Shown here in pieces: positions 5,929 to 13,874 of a stretch of 14,798 nt of DNA. Source of the stretch: Ruminococcaceae bacterium UBA1691 (GTDB lineage: Bacteria; Bacillota; Clostridia; Oscillospirales; Acutalibacteraceae); the NCBI GenBank assembly GCA_002320555.1, contig DCJV01000009.1, positions 1-14,798 of the forward strand. The letters run 5' to 3'. Made by a program: the position numbers and the translations under genes. Below the pieces are notes generated by a model. The model was not told the DNA's origin. It saw only the letters and a program-made list of their open reading frames with translations, and ran no database searches. Positions within the stretch are counted from its first letter, which is position 1; each line of letters opens with the position of its first letter.

Positions 5929-8280
5929 ATGTTAACAAAAATCATCAAACGCGACGGGCGAGAGGTCGACTTCTCACTTGAAAAGATTGCAAATGCAATT
6001 TTTAAAGCTGCGCAGTCTATGGGCGGAAAGGATTACGACGAGTCCGTATCCTTGGCCAATCAGGTCGTGGATTATCTGGAGAAACAGGGCATCCAGAAAC
6101 CGACGGTGGAGCAGGTCCAGGATGCGGTGGAGAAGGTTCTCATTGAAAATGGACATGCCCGCACCGCAAAGGTCTATATTCTGTACCGTGCGGAGCGCTC
6201 CCGTGTGCGAGAGATGAATACTCGCCTGATGAAAATCTACGAGGGGCTCACCTTTAAAGACGCAAAGGATAACGATATCAAGCGCGAGAACGCCAATATT
6301 GATGGCGATACCGCCATGGGCACGATGCTCAAATACGGCTCCGAGGGAGCGAAGCAGTTCAATGAGCTGTTTGTCCTCAATCCGGAGCATTCCAAGGCGC
6401 ATCACGAAGGCGATATTCACATTCACGATCTCGACTTCTTGACGCTGACCACCACCTGCTGCCAGATTGATATCATCAAGCTCTTCAAGGGCGGTTTCTC
6501 CACTGGGCACGGCTATCTGCGCGAGCCCAACGACATCGCCAGCTATTCTGCTCTCGCCTGTATCGCCATCCAGTCCAACCAGAACGACCAGCATGGCGGC
6601 CAGAGTATCCCGAATTTCGATTACGGCATGGCGCTCGGCGTGGCCAAAACCTATGCAAAACTCTATCGCCGCAACATGAGCAAGGCGCTCGAATTATTGG
6701 CTGATCTGGACAATTCCTGCGAAATCGCGGATACAGTCTGCAAGCGCATCAAAGAGGAGAGCGACCTGACCCCCAAGCTGGCCAATGACAACGGCTATCA
6801 GGAGGCGGAGGCAAAGATCCTGCAAAGTGACTATCATCTCGACGAGGCAGTCGTCAGGCGCGCGCAGGAATTTACGCTGCGCCGCACGGTCAAGGAGACG
6901 GACCGCGCCACCTATCAGGCGATGGAGGCCCTCGTGCACAACCTCAACACCATGCATTCCCGCGCCGGTGCACAAATTCCCTTCAGCTCCATCAATTACG
7001 GCATGGATACCTCCCCGGAGGGCCGTATGGCGGTCAAGAACGTCCTGCTCGCTACGGAGGCGGGGCTTGGCAACGGCGAAACGCCGGTATTCCCGATCCA
7101 TATCTTCCGCGTCAAGGAAGGCATCAGCTACAATCCCGGCGATCCGAACTACGATCTGTTCAAGCTTGCCTGCCGTGTGTCGGCCAAACGCCTGTTCCCG
7201 AATTTCTCCTTCATGGACGCACCCTTTAACGCGCAATATTACGTGGAGGGCGACTACGATACAGAAATTGCTTATATGGGCTGCCGCACCCGCGTGATGG
7301 GAAATGTTTATGATAAAACGCGCCAGACGACAGGCGGCCGCGGAAATCTGAGCTTCACCTCGATCAACCTCCCCCGCCTTGCGATCAAGGCGCATGGCAA
7401 TATCGACCTCTTCTTTGAGGATCTCGACCGCAAGATCGACCTGGTAATCGACCAGCTGCTTGAGCGCCTGGAGATCCAGTCGAAGAAAAAGGTCCGCAAC
7501 TATCCCTTCCTGATGGGGCAGGGCATCTGGATCGATTCCGATAAGCTTGGCCCGGACGATGAGGTGCGTGAGGTGCTCAAGCACGGCACGCTCTCCTTGG
7601 GCTTCATTGGCCTTGCGGAAACGCTGAAATCCTTGGTTGGCGCACACCACGGCGAGAGCGTCGAGGCGCGCAATCTCGGCCTTGAGATCGTTGCCCACAT
7701 GCGCAACCGGATGGATGAAGAGTCGGAAAAGACCGGGCTCAATTTCACCCTGCTCGCAACGCCGGCAGAAGGCCTTTCCGGCCGCTTTGTCCGCATGGAT
7801 AAGGAACGCTATGGCGTGATCGAGGGCGTCACGGACCGCGCGTACTATACGAACTCTTTCCACGTTCCGGTTTATTATCCGATCTCCGCTTTCGATAAGA
7901 TCAAGATCGAGGCCCCCTATCACGAGCTGACCAATGCCGGCCACATCTCCTATATCGAAATGGACGGCGACCCGACGGAAAATCTCGACGCCTTCGAAGC
8001 GGTCATCCGCTGCATGAAGGAAAACAATATTGGCTACGGCTCCGTCAACCATCCGGTCGATCATGACCCGGTCTGCGGCTATACCGGCATCATCAACGAT
8101 GAATGCCCGAAATGCGGCCGCCATGAGGGAGACGGCAACCCGGACTTTGAGCGCATCCGCCGCATCACCGGCTATCTGGTCGGTACGCTTGATCATTTCA
8201 ACGACGCCAAATATGCAGAAGTGATGGATCGCGTCAAGCATTCCATTGGCACAGGCGCAGGGGAGTTTGAGCAGGTCTGA
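5929..8280 (+). CDS. nrdD: Anaerobic (class III) ribonucleoside-triphosphate reductase
   Basis: The 783-residue cytoplasmic enzyme reduces ribonucleoside triphosphates to deoxy forms using a glycyl radical, with formate as the usual reductant. An ATP-cone regulatory domain occupies residues 3-92. The catalytic body has TTTCCQIDI around Cys177/178, QNDQHGGQSIPNFDYG at 218-233 and RAGAQIPFSSINYG further on. The C-terminal radical loop RRITGYLVGTL places the radical glycine at Gly748. The zinc motif before it shows Cys716, Cys726 and Cys729, with Asp713 where a first Cys of a CxxC pair is often found. The length is normal. AGGAGG at 5913-5918 sits 10 bases before the ATG. A consensus promoter and two NrdR-like boxes precede it. 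It overlaps nrdG by one base, so the reductase and its activase are co-expressed. Confidence 0.97.
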   Translation: MLTKIIKRDGREVDFSLEKIANAIFKAAQSMGGKDYDESVSLANQVVDYLEKQGIQKPTVEQVQDAVEKVLIENGHARTAKVYILYRAERSRVREMNTRLMKIYEGLTFKDAKDNDIKRENANIDGDTAMGTMLKYGSEGAKQFNELFVLNPEHSKAHHEGDIHIHDLDFLTLTTTCCQIDIIKLFKGGFSTGHGYLREPNDIASYSALACIAIQSNQNDQHGGQSIPNFDYGMALGVAKTYAKLYRRNMSKALELLADLDNSCEIADTVCKRIKEESDLTPKLANDNGYQEAEAKILQSDYHLDEAVVRRAQEFTLRRTVKETDRATYQAMEALVHNLNTMHSRAGAQIPFSSINYGMDTSPEGRMAVKNVLLATEAGLGNGETPVFPIHIFRVKEGISYNPGDPNYDLFKLACRVSAKRLFPNFSFMDAPFNAQYYVEGDYDTEIAYMGCRTRVMGNVYDKTRQTTGGRGNLSFTSINLPRLAIKAHGNIDLFFEDLDRKIDLVIDQLLERLEIQSKKKVRNYPFLMGQGIWIDSDKLGPDDEVREVLKHGTLSLGFIGLAETLKSLVGAHHGESVEARNLGLEIVAHMRNRMDEESEKTGLNFTLLATPAEGLSGRFVRMDKERYGVIEGVTDRAYYTNSFHVPVYYPISAFDKIKIEAPYHELTNAGHISYIEMDGDPTENLDAFEAVIRCMKENNIGYGSVNHPVDHDPVCGYTGIINDECPKCGRHEGDGNPDFERIRRITGYLVGTLDHFNDAKYAEVMDRVKHSIGTGAGEFEQV

Positions 8281-8816
8281 TGGATACGATGGAAACTCCT
8301 CTACGGCTTGCAGGCGTGATCCGTGAGTCGATTGTGGACGGCCCGGGCTGGCGCTTTGTCGTCTTCGCGCAGGGCTGCCCACACCACTGCCCCGGCTGCC
8401 AGAACCCACAGACGCATGATTTTGAAGGCGGCTACGACAGCAAGGTTGGCAATCTGATCGCTGAGATCAAAAAAAATCCGCTCCTCTCCGGCGTAACCTT
8501 GAGCGGAGGCGATCCGTTCGCACAGGCAGAGCCATTCGCCGTCCTTGCCTCTGAGGTGCACAAGCTGGGCCTGAATGTAGTCACCTATACGGGCTGGACC
8601 TATGAGCAGATTGTCGAAGGGCTCGATGCACATCCCGGCTGGAAGGAGCTTTTAGCGCAATCAGATGTGCTCGTCGATGGGCGGTTCCTCTTGGAGGAGA
8701 AGTCACTGGCGCTTCTGTTCCGCGGCTCGCGTAACCAGCGCACCATCAATGTAAAACAGTCTCTGGAAGAAGGCAGAGCAGTGGAATGCGATCTGAAGAA
8801 TGGTATGCCTGCTTGA
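8280..8816 (+). CDS. nrdG: Anaerobic ribonucleotide reductase activating protein (radical SAM)
   Basis: The 178-residue radical-SAM enzyme uses S-adenosylmethionine and a [4Fe-4S] cluster to create the glycyl radical on NrdD. The cluster motif CPHHCPGC (CX3CX2C; Cys33, Cys37, Cys40) is intact, preceded by GPGWRFVVFAQG. The SAM-binding SGGDPF segment follows at 75-80. The length is within the usual range for NrdG (about 155-180). The ATG at 8280 shares its A with the nrdD stop (TGATG). The nearest Shine-Dalgarno-like stretch (GGGGAG, 8260-8265) is distant, so expression probably depends on translational coupling. A strong terminator follows at 8852. All features are typical and nothing is missing. 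Confidence 0.96.
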   Translation: MDTMETPLRLAGVIRESIVDGPGWRFVVFAQGCPHHCPGCQNPQTHDFEGGYDSKVGNLIAEIKKNPLLSGVTLSGGDPFAQAEPFAVLASEVHKLGLNVVTYTGWTYEQIVEGLDAHPGWKELLAQSDVLVDGRFLLEEKSLALLFRGSRNQRTINVKQSLEEGRAVECDLKNGMPA

Positions 8817-8851
8817 TAGCCGTAGGATTGGAAAACAGAATGCAGAAATCG

Positions 8852-8883
8852 ACCGGTGCCGTTTCAAACGGCGCCGGTTTTTT
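8852..8883 (+). terminator. Intrinsic terminator of nrdDG
   Basis: A 12-pair GC-rich stem is formed by 8852-8863 (ACCGGTGCCGTT) and 8867-8878 (AACGGCGCCGGT) with one G-U pair and a tight 3-base loop. It runs straight into six Ts (8878-8883). It begins 35 bases after the nrdG stop. Confidence 0.92.
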
Positions 8884-8935
8884 CTGCCGCCTTGCAGGGA
8901 GGCTGTTGCATATAGAAAGTTATGGATTATACTTC

Positions 8936-8964
8936 TTTGCAAGTTGTTATATATATGCTATAAT
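8936..8964 (+). promoter_or_regulatory. Extended -10 promoter of the aldo/keto reductase gene
   Basis: TATAAT at 8959-8964 is preceded by TGC, giving an extended -10 element. TTTGCA at 8936-8941 matches the -35 consensus at four of six positions with a 17-base spacer. The predicted transcription start is near 8971, about 33 bases before the start codon. Confidence 0.7.
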
Positions 8965-9003
8965 CTTTACGACGAAAATGAATCATAGTTGGAGGGGTCA
9001 AAA

Positions 9004-10119
9004 ATGGAAAAACGCATTTTTGATAAACTCGGATTTGAGACCTCGCTTCTGGGACTGGGCTGTATGCGTTTCCCACAGAAGGACGGCAAAATCGACCTTG
9101 CGGAAACGGAAAAGTTGGTGGATGCCTGTATTGCAGGCGGCATCAATTATTTTGACACCGCCTATGTGTATGGAGACGGTGACTCGGAAAATGCGGTACG
9201 CCGCACGCTGGTAGAGCGTTATCCACGCGAACGCTTTTATCTTGCAAACAAGCTCCCCATGTGGCTTCTACCAGAGGGGCATACGCCGCAGGAGCTGCTG
9301 GAAACGTCGCTCAGGCGAACGGGCGTTTCCTATTTCGACAATTACCTGCTGCATAACCTCAATCAGGAAAACTGGGATATCTGCAAAAAGGAACGATTGG
9401 TCGACTTTATCTTCGCAAAAAAGACGGCGGGGATCGTGCGGAACGCCGGATTCTCCTTCCATGATACGCCAGAGGTGTTAAACGAAATCCTTCATGCAGG
9501 GGACTGGGATTTCGTTCAGCTGCAAATCAATTATTATGATTGGGAGACCGCCCAGCGCGCCAGGGGGCAATATGAAATGGTGACTGAGCGTGGAATTCCC
9601 TGCATCATCATGGAGCCTGTGCGCGGTGGTGCGCTCGCCTCACCCCATCCGGATGTCGTATCCCTGCTCCGCAGCGCTGATCCGGAGGCGAGTCCAGCTT
9701 CCTGGGCGCTTCGGTTCGCCGGAAGCCTGCCCAATACGGCGGTCGTGCTCAGCGGCATGTCCACCATGGAGCAGGTGGAGGAAAATCTGCGGCTTTTCAA
9801 TCATTTTCAGCTGTTATCCGGGGAGGAACAAGAATTGCTCAGACAAGCAGTTGCCGTATTGGAAGGGCTTGCGCTGATCCCCTGCACCGGCTGCAATTAC
9901 TGTAAGGACTGCCCGGAGGATGTGCGGATTTCCAGTGCCTTCGATGCGTACAACACCTGCCTGCGCTTTGACCAAATGGCTGAGTTGCAAACACGCATCC
10001 AGGAGCTCCACATTTCTAATTGCATCGAATGCGGCAAGTGCGAAGGCCATTGCCCGCAGCATATTGCGATCCGAAGTGAGCTGAAAAAGATACTTGCATG
10101 CACAGAAGCATTGGTGTAA
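9004..10119 (+). CDS. Aldo/keto reductase with C-terminal 2x[4Fe-4S] ferredoxin domain
   Basis: The 371-residue cytoplasmic protein joins an aldo/keto reductase barrel (about 1-285) to a ferredoxin-like tail. The barrel tetrad is visible: Asp51 and Tyr56 in FDTAYVYG, Lys83 in LANKLP and His117 in YLLHNL. The tail has two cysteine clusters: Cys294/297/300/303 (CTGCNYCKDCP) and Cys340/343/346/350 (CIECGKCEGHCP). This fusion is common in anaerobes and is usually annotated as a predicted oxidoreductase; substrate and electron partner are not known. The clusters suggest coupling of NAD(P)H and ferredoxin-type electrons to a carbonyl or alcohol. The ATG at 9004 has GGAGGGG six bases upstream. An in-frame TTG at 8989 overlaps that ribosome site and is rejected. 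The gene is a single unit with its own promoter and terminator. Confidence 0.92.
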   Translation: MEKRIFDKLGFETSLLGLGCMRFPQKDGKIDLAETEKLVDACIAGGINYFDTAYVYGDGDSENAVRRTLVERYPRERFYLANKLPMWLLPEGHTPQELLETSLRRTGVSYFDNYLLHNLNQENWDICKKERLVDFIFAKKTAGIVRNAGFSFHDTPEVLNEILHAGDWDFVQLQINYYDWETAQRARGQYEMVTERGIPCIIMEPVRGGALASPHPDVVSLLRSADPEASPASWALRFAGSLPNTAVVLSGMSTMEQVEENLRLFNHFQLLSGEEQELLRQAVAVLEGLALIPCTGCNYCKDCPEDVRISSAFDAYNTCLRFDQMAELQTRIQELHISNCIECGKCEGHCPQHIAIRSELKKILACTEALV

Positions 10120-10157
10120 CCACGCCGGTCAGATCGGACTTCTCGTTCATAACCAAT

Positions 10158-10190
10158 AAAACGATGCCGGTAAAACTCGGCATCGTTTTT
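10158..10190. terminator. Bidirectional intrinsic terminator between convergent units
   Basis: A perfect stem joins AAAACGATGCCG (10158-10169) with CGGCATCGTTTT (10178-10189) around an 8-base loop. The outer A/T pairs give a T-run on either strand (TTTTT on plus, TTTTATT on minus). It lies 38 bases after the aldo/keto reductase stop and 30 bases after the livF stop on the other strand, so it can end both transcripts. Confidence 0.9.
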
Positions 10191-10219
10191 ATCATATCTT
10201 GAATATATCCTCCATAAGA

Positions 10220-10933
<714 letters not shown>

Positions 10934-10934
10934 C

Positions 10935-11708
10935 TTATTCCCCTCCCAGATATGCAGCAATCACCTTGGGATCCTTGCGGACTTCCTCCGGCGGCCCTTC
11001 TGCGATGATCCTGCCGTAGTCAAGCACCACAAGGTGCTCGCAGATTCCCATGACAAAGCTCATATCATGCTCGATCAACAGGATCGACAGGCCGAATTTA
11101 TCGCGGATCAGGCGGATCGTTTCCATCAGTTCTTTCGTCTCCGTCGGGTTCATACCGGCCGCAGGCTCATCCAGCAGGAGTACCTTTGGGGAGGTCGCCA
11201 GTGCACGGGCGATTTCCAGCTTGCGCTGCTGGCCGTAAGGAAGGTTTCGCGCCATTTCATAGGCCTTATCGTTAAGGCCGATCACCTCAAGCAGCGCATG
11301 GGCCTTCTCCGAAATTTCTTTTTCCTCCCTGCGATAAGCAGGCAGGCGGAAAATACCGGAGAGGACGGAATATTTCATTCTGCTGGTCATTGCGGTCTTC
11401 ACATTGTCAAGCACGGTCACGTCCTTGAACAGGCGGATATTCTGAAACGTGCGGGCAATGCCGTTTTGCGTGATCTGATAAGTCTTCTTCCCCACGATGC
11501 TGTTGCCTTCGAGCTCAATTTCGCCGTTTGTGGGATAGTAAACGTCTGTCAAAAGATTGAATACCGTGGTTTTACCCGCGCCGTTTGGTCCGATCAGACC
11601 AATGATCTCTTTTTCGTGCAAACGGAAATGAACGCCCTCCAGCGCCTTCAGGCCACCGAAGGTGATGCCCAGGTTCCAGGTTTCCAGTACCGCTTTGTTT
11701 TCTTCCAT
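10935..11708 (-). CDS. livG: Branched-chain amino acid ABC transporter ATPase LivG
   Basis: The 257-residue ATPase pairs with LivF. Walker A GPNGAGKT is at 40-47, Walker B VLLLDEP at 176-182, and the signature loop reads LPYGQQRKLEIARAL from 156, the LivG form with YGQQR in place of SGGQ. The NGIARTFQNIRLF and GMNPTE stretches are typical of LivG. The start is the ATG at 11706-11708 with AAAGGAGG nine bases upstream. The frame is open to 11819, but the extra 37 residues are basic, unrelated to the family, and overlap livM. It follows livM with four bases between, and livF starts one base after its stop. Normal length, all motifs intact. Confidence 0.95.
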   Translation of the reverse strand: MEENKAVLETWNLGITFGGLKALEGVHFRLHEKEIIGLIGPNGAGKTTVFNLLTDVYYPTNGEIELEGNSIVGKKTYQITQNGIARTFQNIRLFKDVTVLDNVKTAMTSRMKYSVLSGIFRLPAYRREEKEISEKAHALLEVIGLNDKAYEMARNLPYGQQRKLEIARALATSPKVLLLDEPAAGMNPTETKELMETIRLIRDKFGLSILLIEHDMSFVMGICEHLVVLDYGRIIAEGPPEEVRKDPKVIAAYLGGE

Positions 11709-11712
11709 GGCT

Positions 11713-12738
11713 TCAGGCCTCCTTTCCGGGCGCGCCGCCTGCTGGAGGCGTGCTGATCGTTTGCTTTTTCTCTTTTTTATCAAAAATTTTTCCGACAATC
11801 CTGCGTACAGAGAATTCATGGGTGCCCAGTAGGCCCGTAGGCTTAAAGAGCATTACGATGATCAATACGAGCGAATAGATCAGCATGCGCTTGTCTGCGA
11901 AGGAGCGCAGCATTTCCGGCAAAAGCGTGAGCACAGTGGCGGAGCAGACAGAGCCGGTGATCGATCCCATACCGCCGAGCACGACCATGATCAAGATTTC
12001 CACAGAATAGTTGAAATCGAATTTACCGGGATCGAGCACGCCGATATAGTGTGCATAGATTCCACCCGCGACGCCTGCAAAAAAGGCCGCTACAACAAAG
12101 GCCAGCAATTTGTAATAGGTCGTATTGATGCCGGACGCTTCCGCCGCGATCTCATCCTCCCGGATGGCGATGACCGCGCGCCCATGGCGCGAACGGATAA
12201 ATGCGAGGATCGCGACAACGGTGAGCATTGCAACAACAAAGGTATACATAAGCAGCGTGTAGTCGCCCGTTACGTAGGGGATACCGGTAAGGCCTGCCGC
12301 ACCACCTGTAAAATCGACCGCAAGGATCAGCACGCGGATAATCTCCCCGAAGCCCAATGTGATAATGGCCAGATAGTCTCCGCGCAGGCGAAGCGCCGGC
12401 ACGCCGATGATCACGCCGAAGATCGCAGCCACCAGGCCGCCGAAAACCAGGCCGAGCGGAAAGGCGATTGATATCGGAAGGCCAGAATGCATCGTAAACA
12501 GGGCCGCCGAATAGGCGCCCACACTCATAAAGCCCGCGTGGCCAAGGACCAGTTGGCCTAAAAATCCGGTCACCAGATTCAGGCTGACTGCCAGGATAAT
12601 ATTAATGCCGATGAGCACCAGAATACCGGAATAATACGAATTGATCACGCCGGTTGCAACGGCGCCCATGATCACGGCAAAGAGGATTGCCACCCAGAGA
12701 ATGCTGAACAGATAGGAAAGCTTTCGTTGTTTTGACAT
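11713..12738 (-). CDS. livM: Branched-chain amino acid ABC transporter permease LivM
   Basis: The 341-residue integral membrane protein is one of the two permeases of the importer. It has about eight to ten hydrophobic segments. Family hallmarks are NLVTGFLGQLVLGHAGF near 55-70, ALRLRGDYLAIITLGFGEI near 115-135, and the cytoplasmic coupling stretch GRAVIAIREDEIAAEASGIN, which contacts the ATPase. The VLGGMGSITG segment and KPTGLLG near the end are also typical. The C-terminal tail of about 25 residues is lysine-rich and then Pro/Gly-rich (KKEKKQTISTPPAGG), likely disordered in the cytoplasm. The ATG at 12736-12738 has GGGAGG about seven bases upstream. It begins 14 bases after the livH stop. 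Confidence 0.94.
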   Translation of the reverse strand: MSKQRKLSYLFSILWVAILFAVIMGAVATGVINSYYSGILVLIGINIILAVSLNLVTGFLGQLVLGHAGFMSVGAYSAALFTMHSGLPISIAFPLGLVFGGLVAAIFGVIIGVPALRLRGDYLAIITLGFGEIIRVLILAVDFTGGAAGLTGIPYVTGDYTLLMYTFVVAMLTVVAILAFIRSRHGRAVIAIREDEIAAEASGINTTYYKLLAFVVAAFFAGVAGGIYAHYIGVLDPGKFDFNYSVEILIMVVLGGMGSITGSVCSATVLTLLPEMLRSFADKRMLIYSLVLIIVMLFKPTGLLGTHEFSVRRIVGKIFDKKEKKQTISTPPAGGAPGKEA

Positions 12739-12752
12739 ATCGTGCGCCTCCC

Positions 12753-13634
12753 TTAAACCTTTTCCTGCACGTTCTTACCAAGAAGACCGGCAGGTTTGAC
12801 AAGCAGGACGAGAATCAGGATGCCGAATACCACTGCGTCTGAGATCTGAGAACCGCCGGCTGCAATGGTTAGGCTCTCCGCCACGCCGAGGATATATCCG
12901 CCCAGCATCGCGCCAGGGATATTGCCGATGCCACCGAGCACGGCCGCAACAAAGGCCTTTAGGCCGAGCATACCGCCCATATATGGGGTGATCTGATGGA
13001 ATGTGTTGCAGTAAAGCACTGCGCCCACGGCCGCAAGCGCGGAGCCGATGGCAAAGGTGAACGCGATTGTGGAATTCGTGTTGATGCCCATAAGCTTTGC
13101 CGCGCCGGCATCCTCGCTGGTAGCGCGCATCGCCTTGCCCATTTTAGATTTATTGACAATGACCTCCAGCACGATCATCATGACAACAGAGGTCAGAATA
13201 TTCAGCACGGTGCTAAAGCTCAATTGCAGGCCGCCCAGAGCGATTACTTTATTGGGGAACATAGCCGGCATGGACTGGGCGCTCGAGGAAAAGCCGAGCT
13301 GGAAAAGGTTCTGCAGGAAGATGCTCACACCGATGGCTGTAATGAGCAAAGACAGGCGGGGTGCATCTTTGACCAGCAGGCGGTGGTAAGCGAGCCGTTC
13401 AATGGCGACACCCAGCAGGGTGCAGAATGCAATCGACAGGATGACCGCCGCCCACAGCGGCAGGCCGAGCTGTACCATCACGACAAAAACCACGTAGCCG
13501 CCGACCATGATAATATCGCCATGCGCGAAGTTGATGAGCTGTATAATGCCATATACCATGCTGTAGCCCAAGGCCACTAGCGCGTAAATGCTGCCAAGGC
13601 CAAGGCCGTTGATGATTTGGAGCAGAAAATCCAT
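12753..13634 (-). CDS. livH: Branched-chain amino acid ABC transporter permease LivH
   Basis: The 293-residue membrane protein forms the translocation channel with LivM. Hallmarks are the N-terminal LGSIYALVALGYSMVYGIIQ followed by LINFAHGDI, the YRPLR-like region represented by HRLLVKDAPRLSLLITAIG, the coupling stretch GKAMRATSEDAGAAKLMGIN, and VLGGIGNIPGAMLGG. About eight membrane segments are apparent and the length is normal for LivH. The ATG at 13632-13634 has GGAAGGTG about six bases upstream. It is separated from the upstream binding-protein gene by 240 bases that hold strong hairpins, which may set the lower expression of the permeases relative to the binding protein. Confidence 0.95.
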   Translation of the reverse strand: MDFLLQIINGLGLGSIYALVALGYSMVYGIIQLINFAHGDIIMVGGYVVFVVMVQLGLPLWAAVILSIAFCTLLGVAIERLAYHRLLVKDAPRLSLLITAIGVSIFLQNLFQLGFSSSAQSMPAMFPNKVIALGGLQLSFSTVLNILTSVVMMIVLEVIVNKSKMGKAMRATSEDAGAAKLMGINTNSTIAFTFAIGSALAAVGAVLYCNTFHQITPYMGGMLGLKAFVAAVLGGIGNIPGAMLGGYILGVAESLTIAAGGSQISDAVVFGILILVLLVKPAGLLGKNVQEKV

Positions 13635-13655
13635 AAACGCACCTTCCTACTGAAA

Positions 13656-13681
13656 GGCCGTCCCTCACAAGCGGGACCGCC
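13656..13681. other. Short hairpin just upstream of livH
   Basis: GTCCC (13660-13664) pairs with GGGAC (13673-13677) around an 8-base loop. After one mismatch, GGC (13656-13658) pairs with GCC (13679-13681). It lies about 22 bases before the livH start on the minus strand, close to its ribosome site. No T-run follows, so termination is unlikely. Confidence 0.5.
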
Positions 13682-13711
13682 CCCCTCATTTCGCGAACTT
13701 GCCCTTTTCCG

Positions 13712-13807
13712 TTCCCTGCCCGCTGCGCAAAGGAAGAGCTGCGCGCTGCCTTACAAAGAATGGCGCGCTGCCTCTGGAAAAGCGCAGCTTTTCCTTTGCG
13801 CAGGGAA
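13712..13807. repeat. Large inverted repeat in the livK-livH spacer
   Basis: A 22-base arm at 13723-13744 pairs with 13782-13803 with a single mismatch (a G-U pair in plus-strand RNA). Arm ends are CTGCGCAAAGG and AGCTGCGC. Past a 7-base bulge, the helix can also be joined by TTCCCTG (13712-13718) with CAGGGAA (13801-13807). The 37-base loop contains a direct repeat GCGCGCTGCC (13741-13750 and 13763-13772). In minus-strand mRNA this forms a very stable stem between the binding protein and permease genes. It lacks a downstream T-run, so an mRNA-protecting or processing role is more likely than full termination. The pairing is seen directly; the role is inference. Confidence 0.8.
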
Positions 13808-13812
13808 ATGTA

Positions 13813-13844
13813 CTGCGGGCCGAGCCGACGGACCCGGTCCGCAG
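13813..13844. other. GC-rich hairpin downstream of livK
   Basis: CTGCGG (13813-13818) pairs with CCGCAG (13839-13844), and after one mismatch CCG pairs with CGG. On the minus strand it lies about 30 bases after the livK stop codon. No T-run follows on that strand. It may act with the larger neighbouring inverted repeat. Confidence 0.5.
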
Positions 13845-13874
13845 ACGTTGAACGCGTATGGCAGTTCTGTTTTT

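Noticed and set aside
5699..5935. Small plus-strand frame of 78 codons between the XRE gene and nrdD
   Set aside because: It spans the terminator, promoter and NrdR boxes, has no homology I recognise, and overlaps the nrdD start.
6694..8409. Open minus-strand frame of 571 codons across nrdD and nrdG
   Set aside because: NrdD and NrdG on the plus strand have complete catalytic motifs. The antisense frame is open because of codon and GC bias and shows no family signature.
8989..9003. Earlier TTG start for the aldo/keto reductase
   Set aside because: The TTG overlaps the GGAGGGG ribosome site that is correctly spaced for the ATG at 9004. The extra five residues have no family support.
11709..11819. 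N-terminal extension of LivG by 37 residues
   Set aside because: It overlaps the end of livM, is basic and unlike LivG proteins, while AAAGGAGG is placed properly for the ATG at 11708.
13712..13807. Large liv hairpin considered as an insertion-sequence end or CRISPR repeat
   Set aside because: There is one inverted pair only, no transposase, no flanking target duplication seen, and no regularly spaced repeats.
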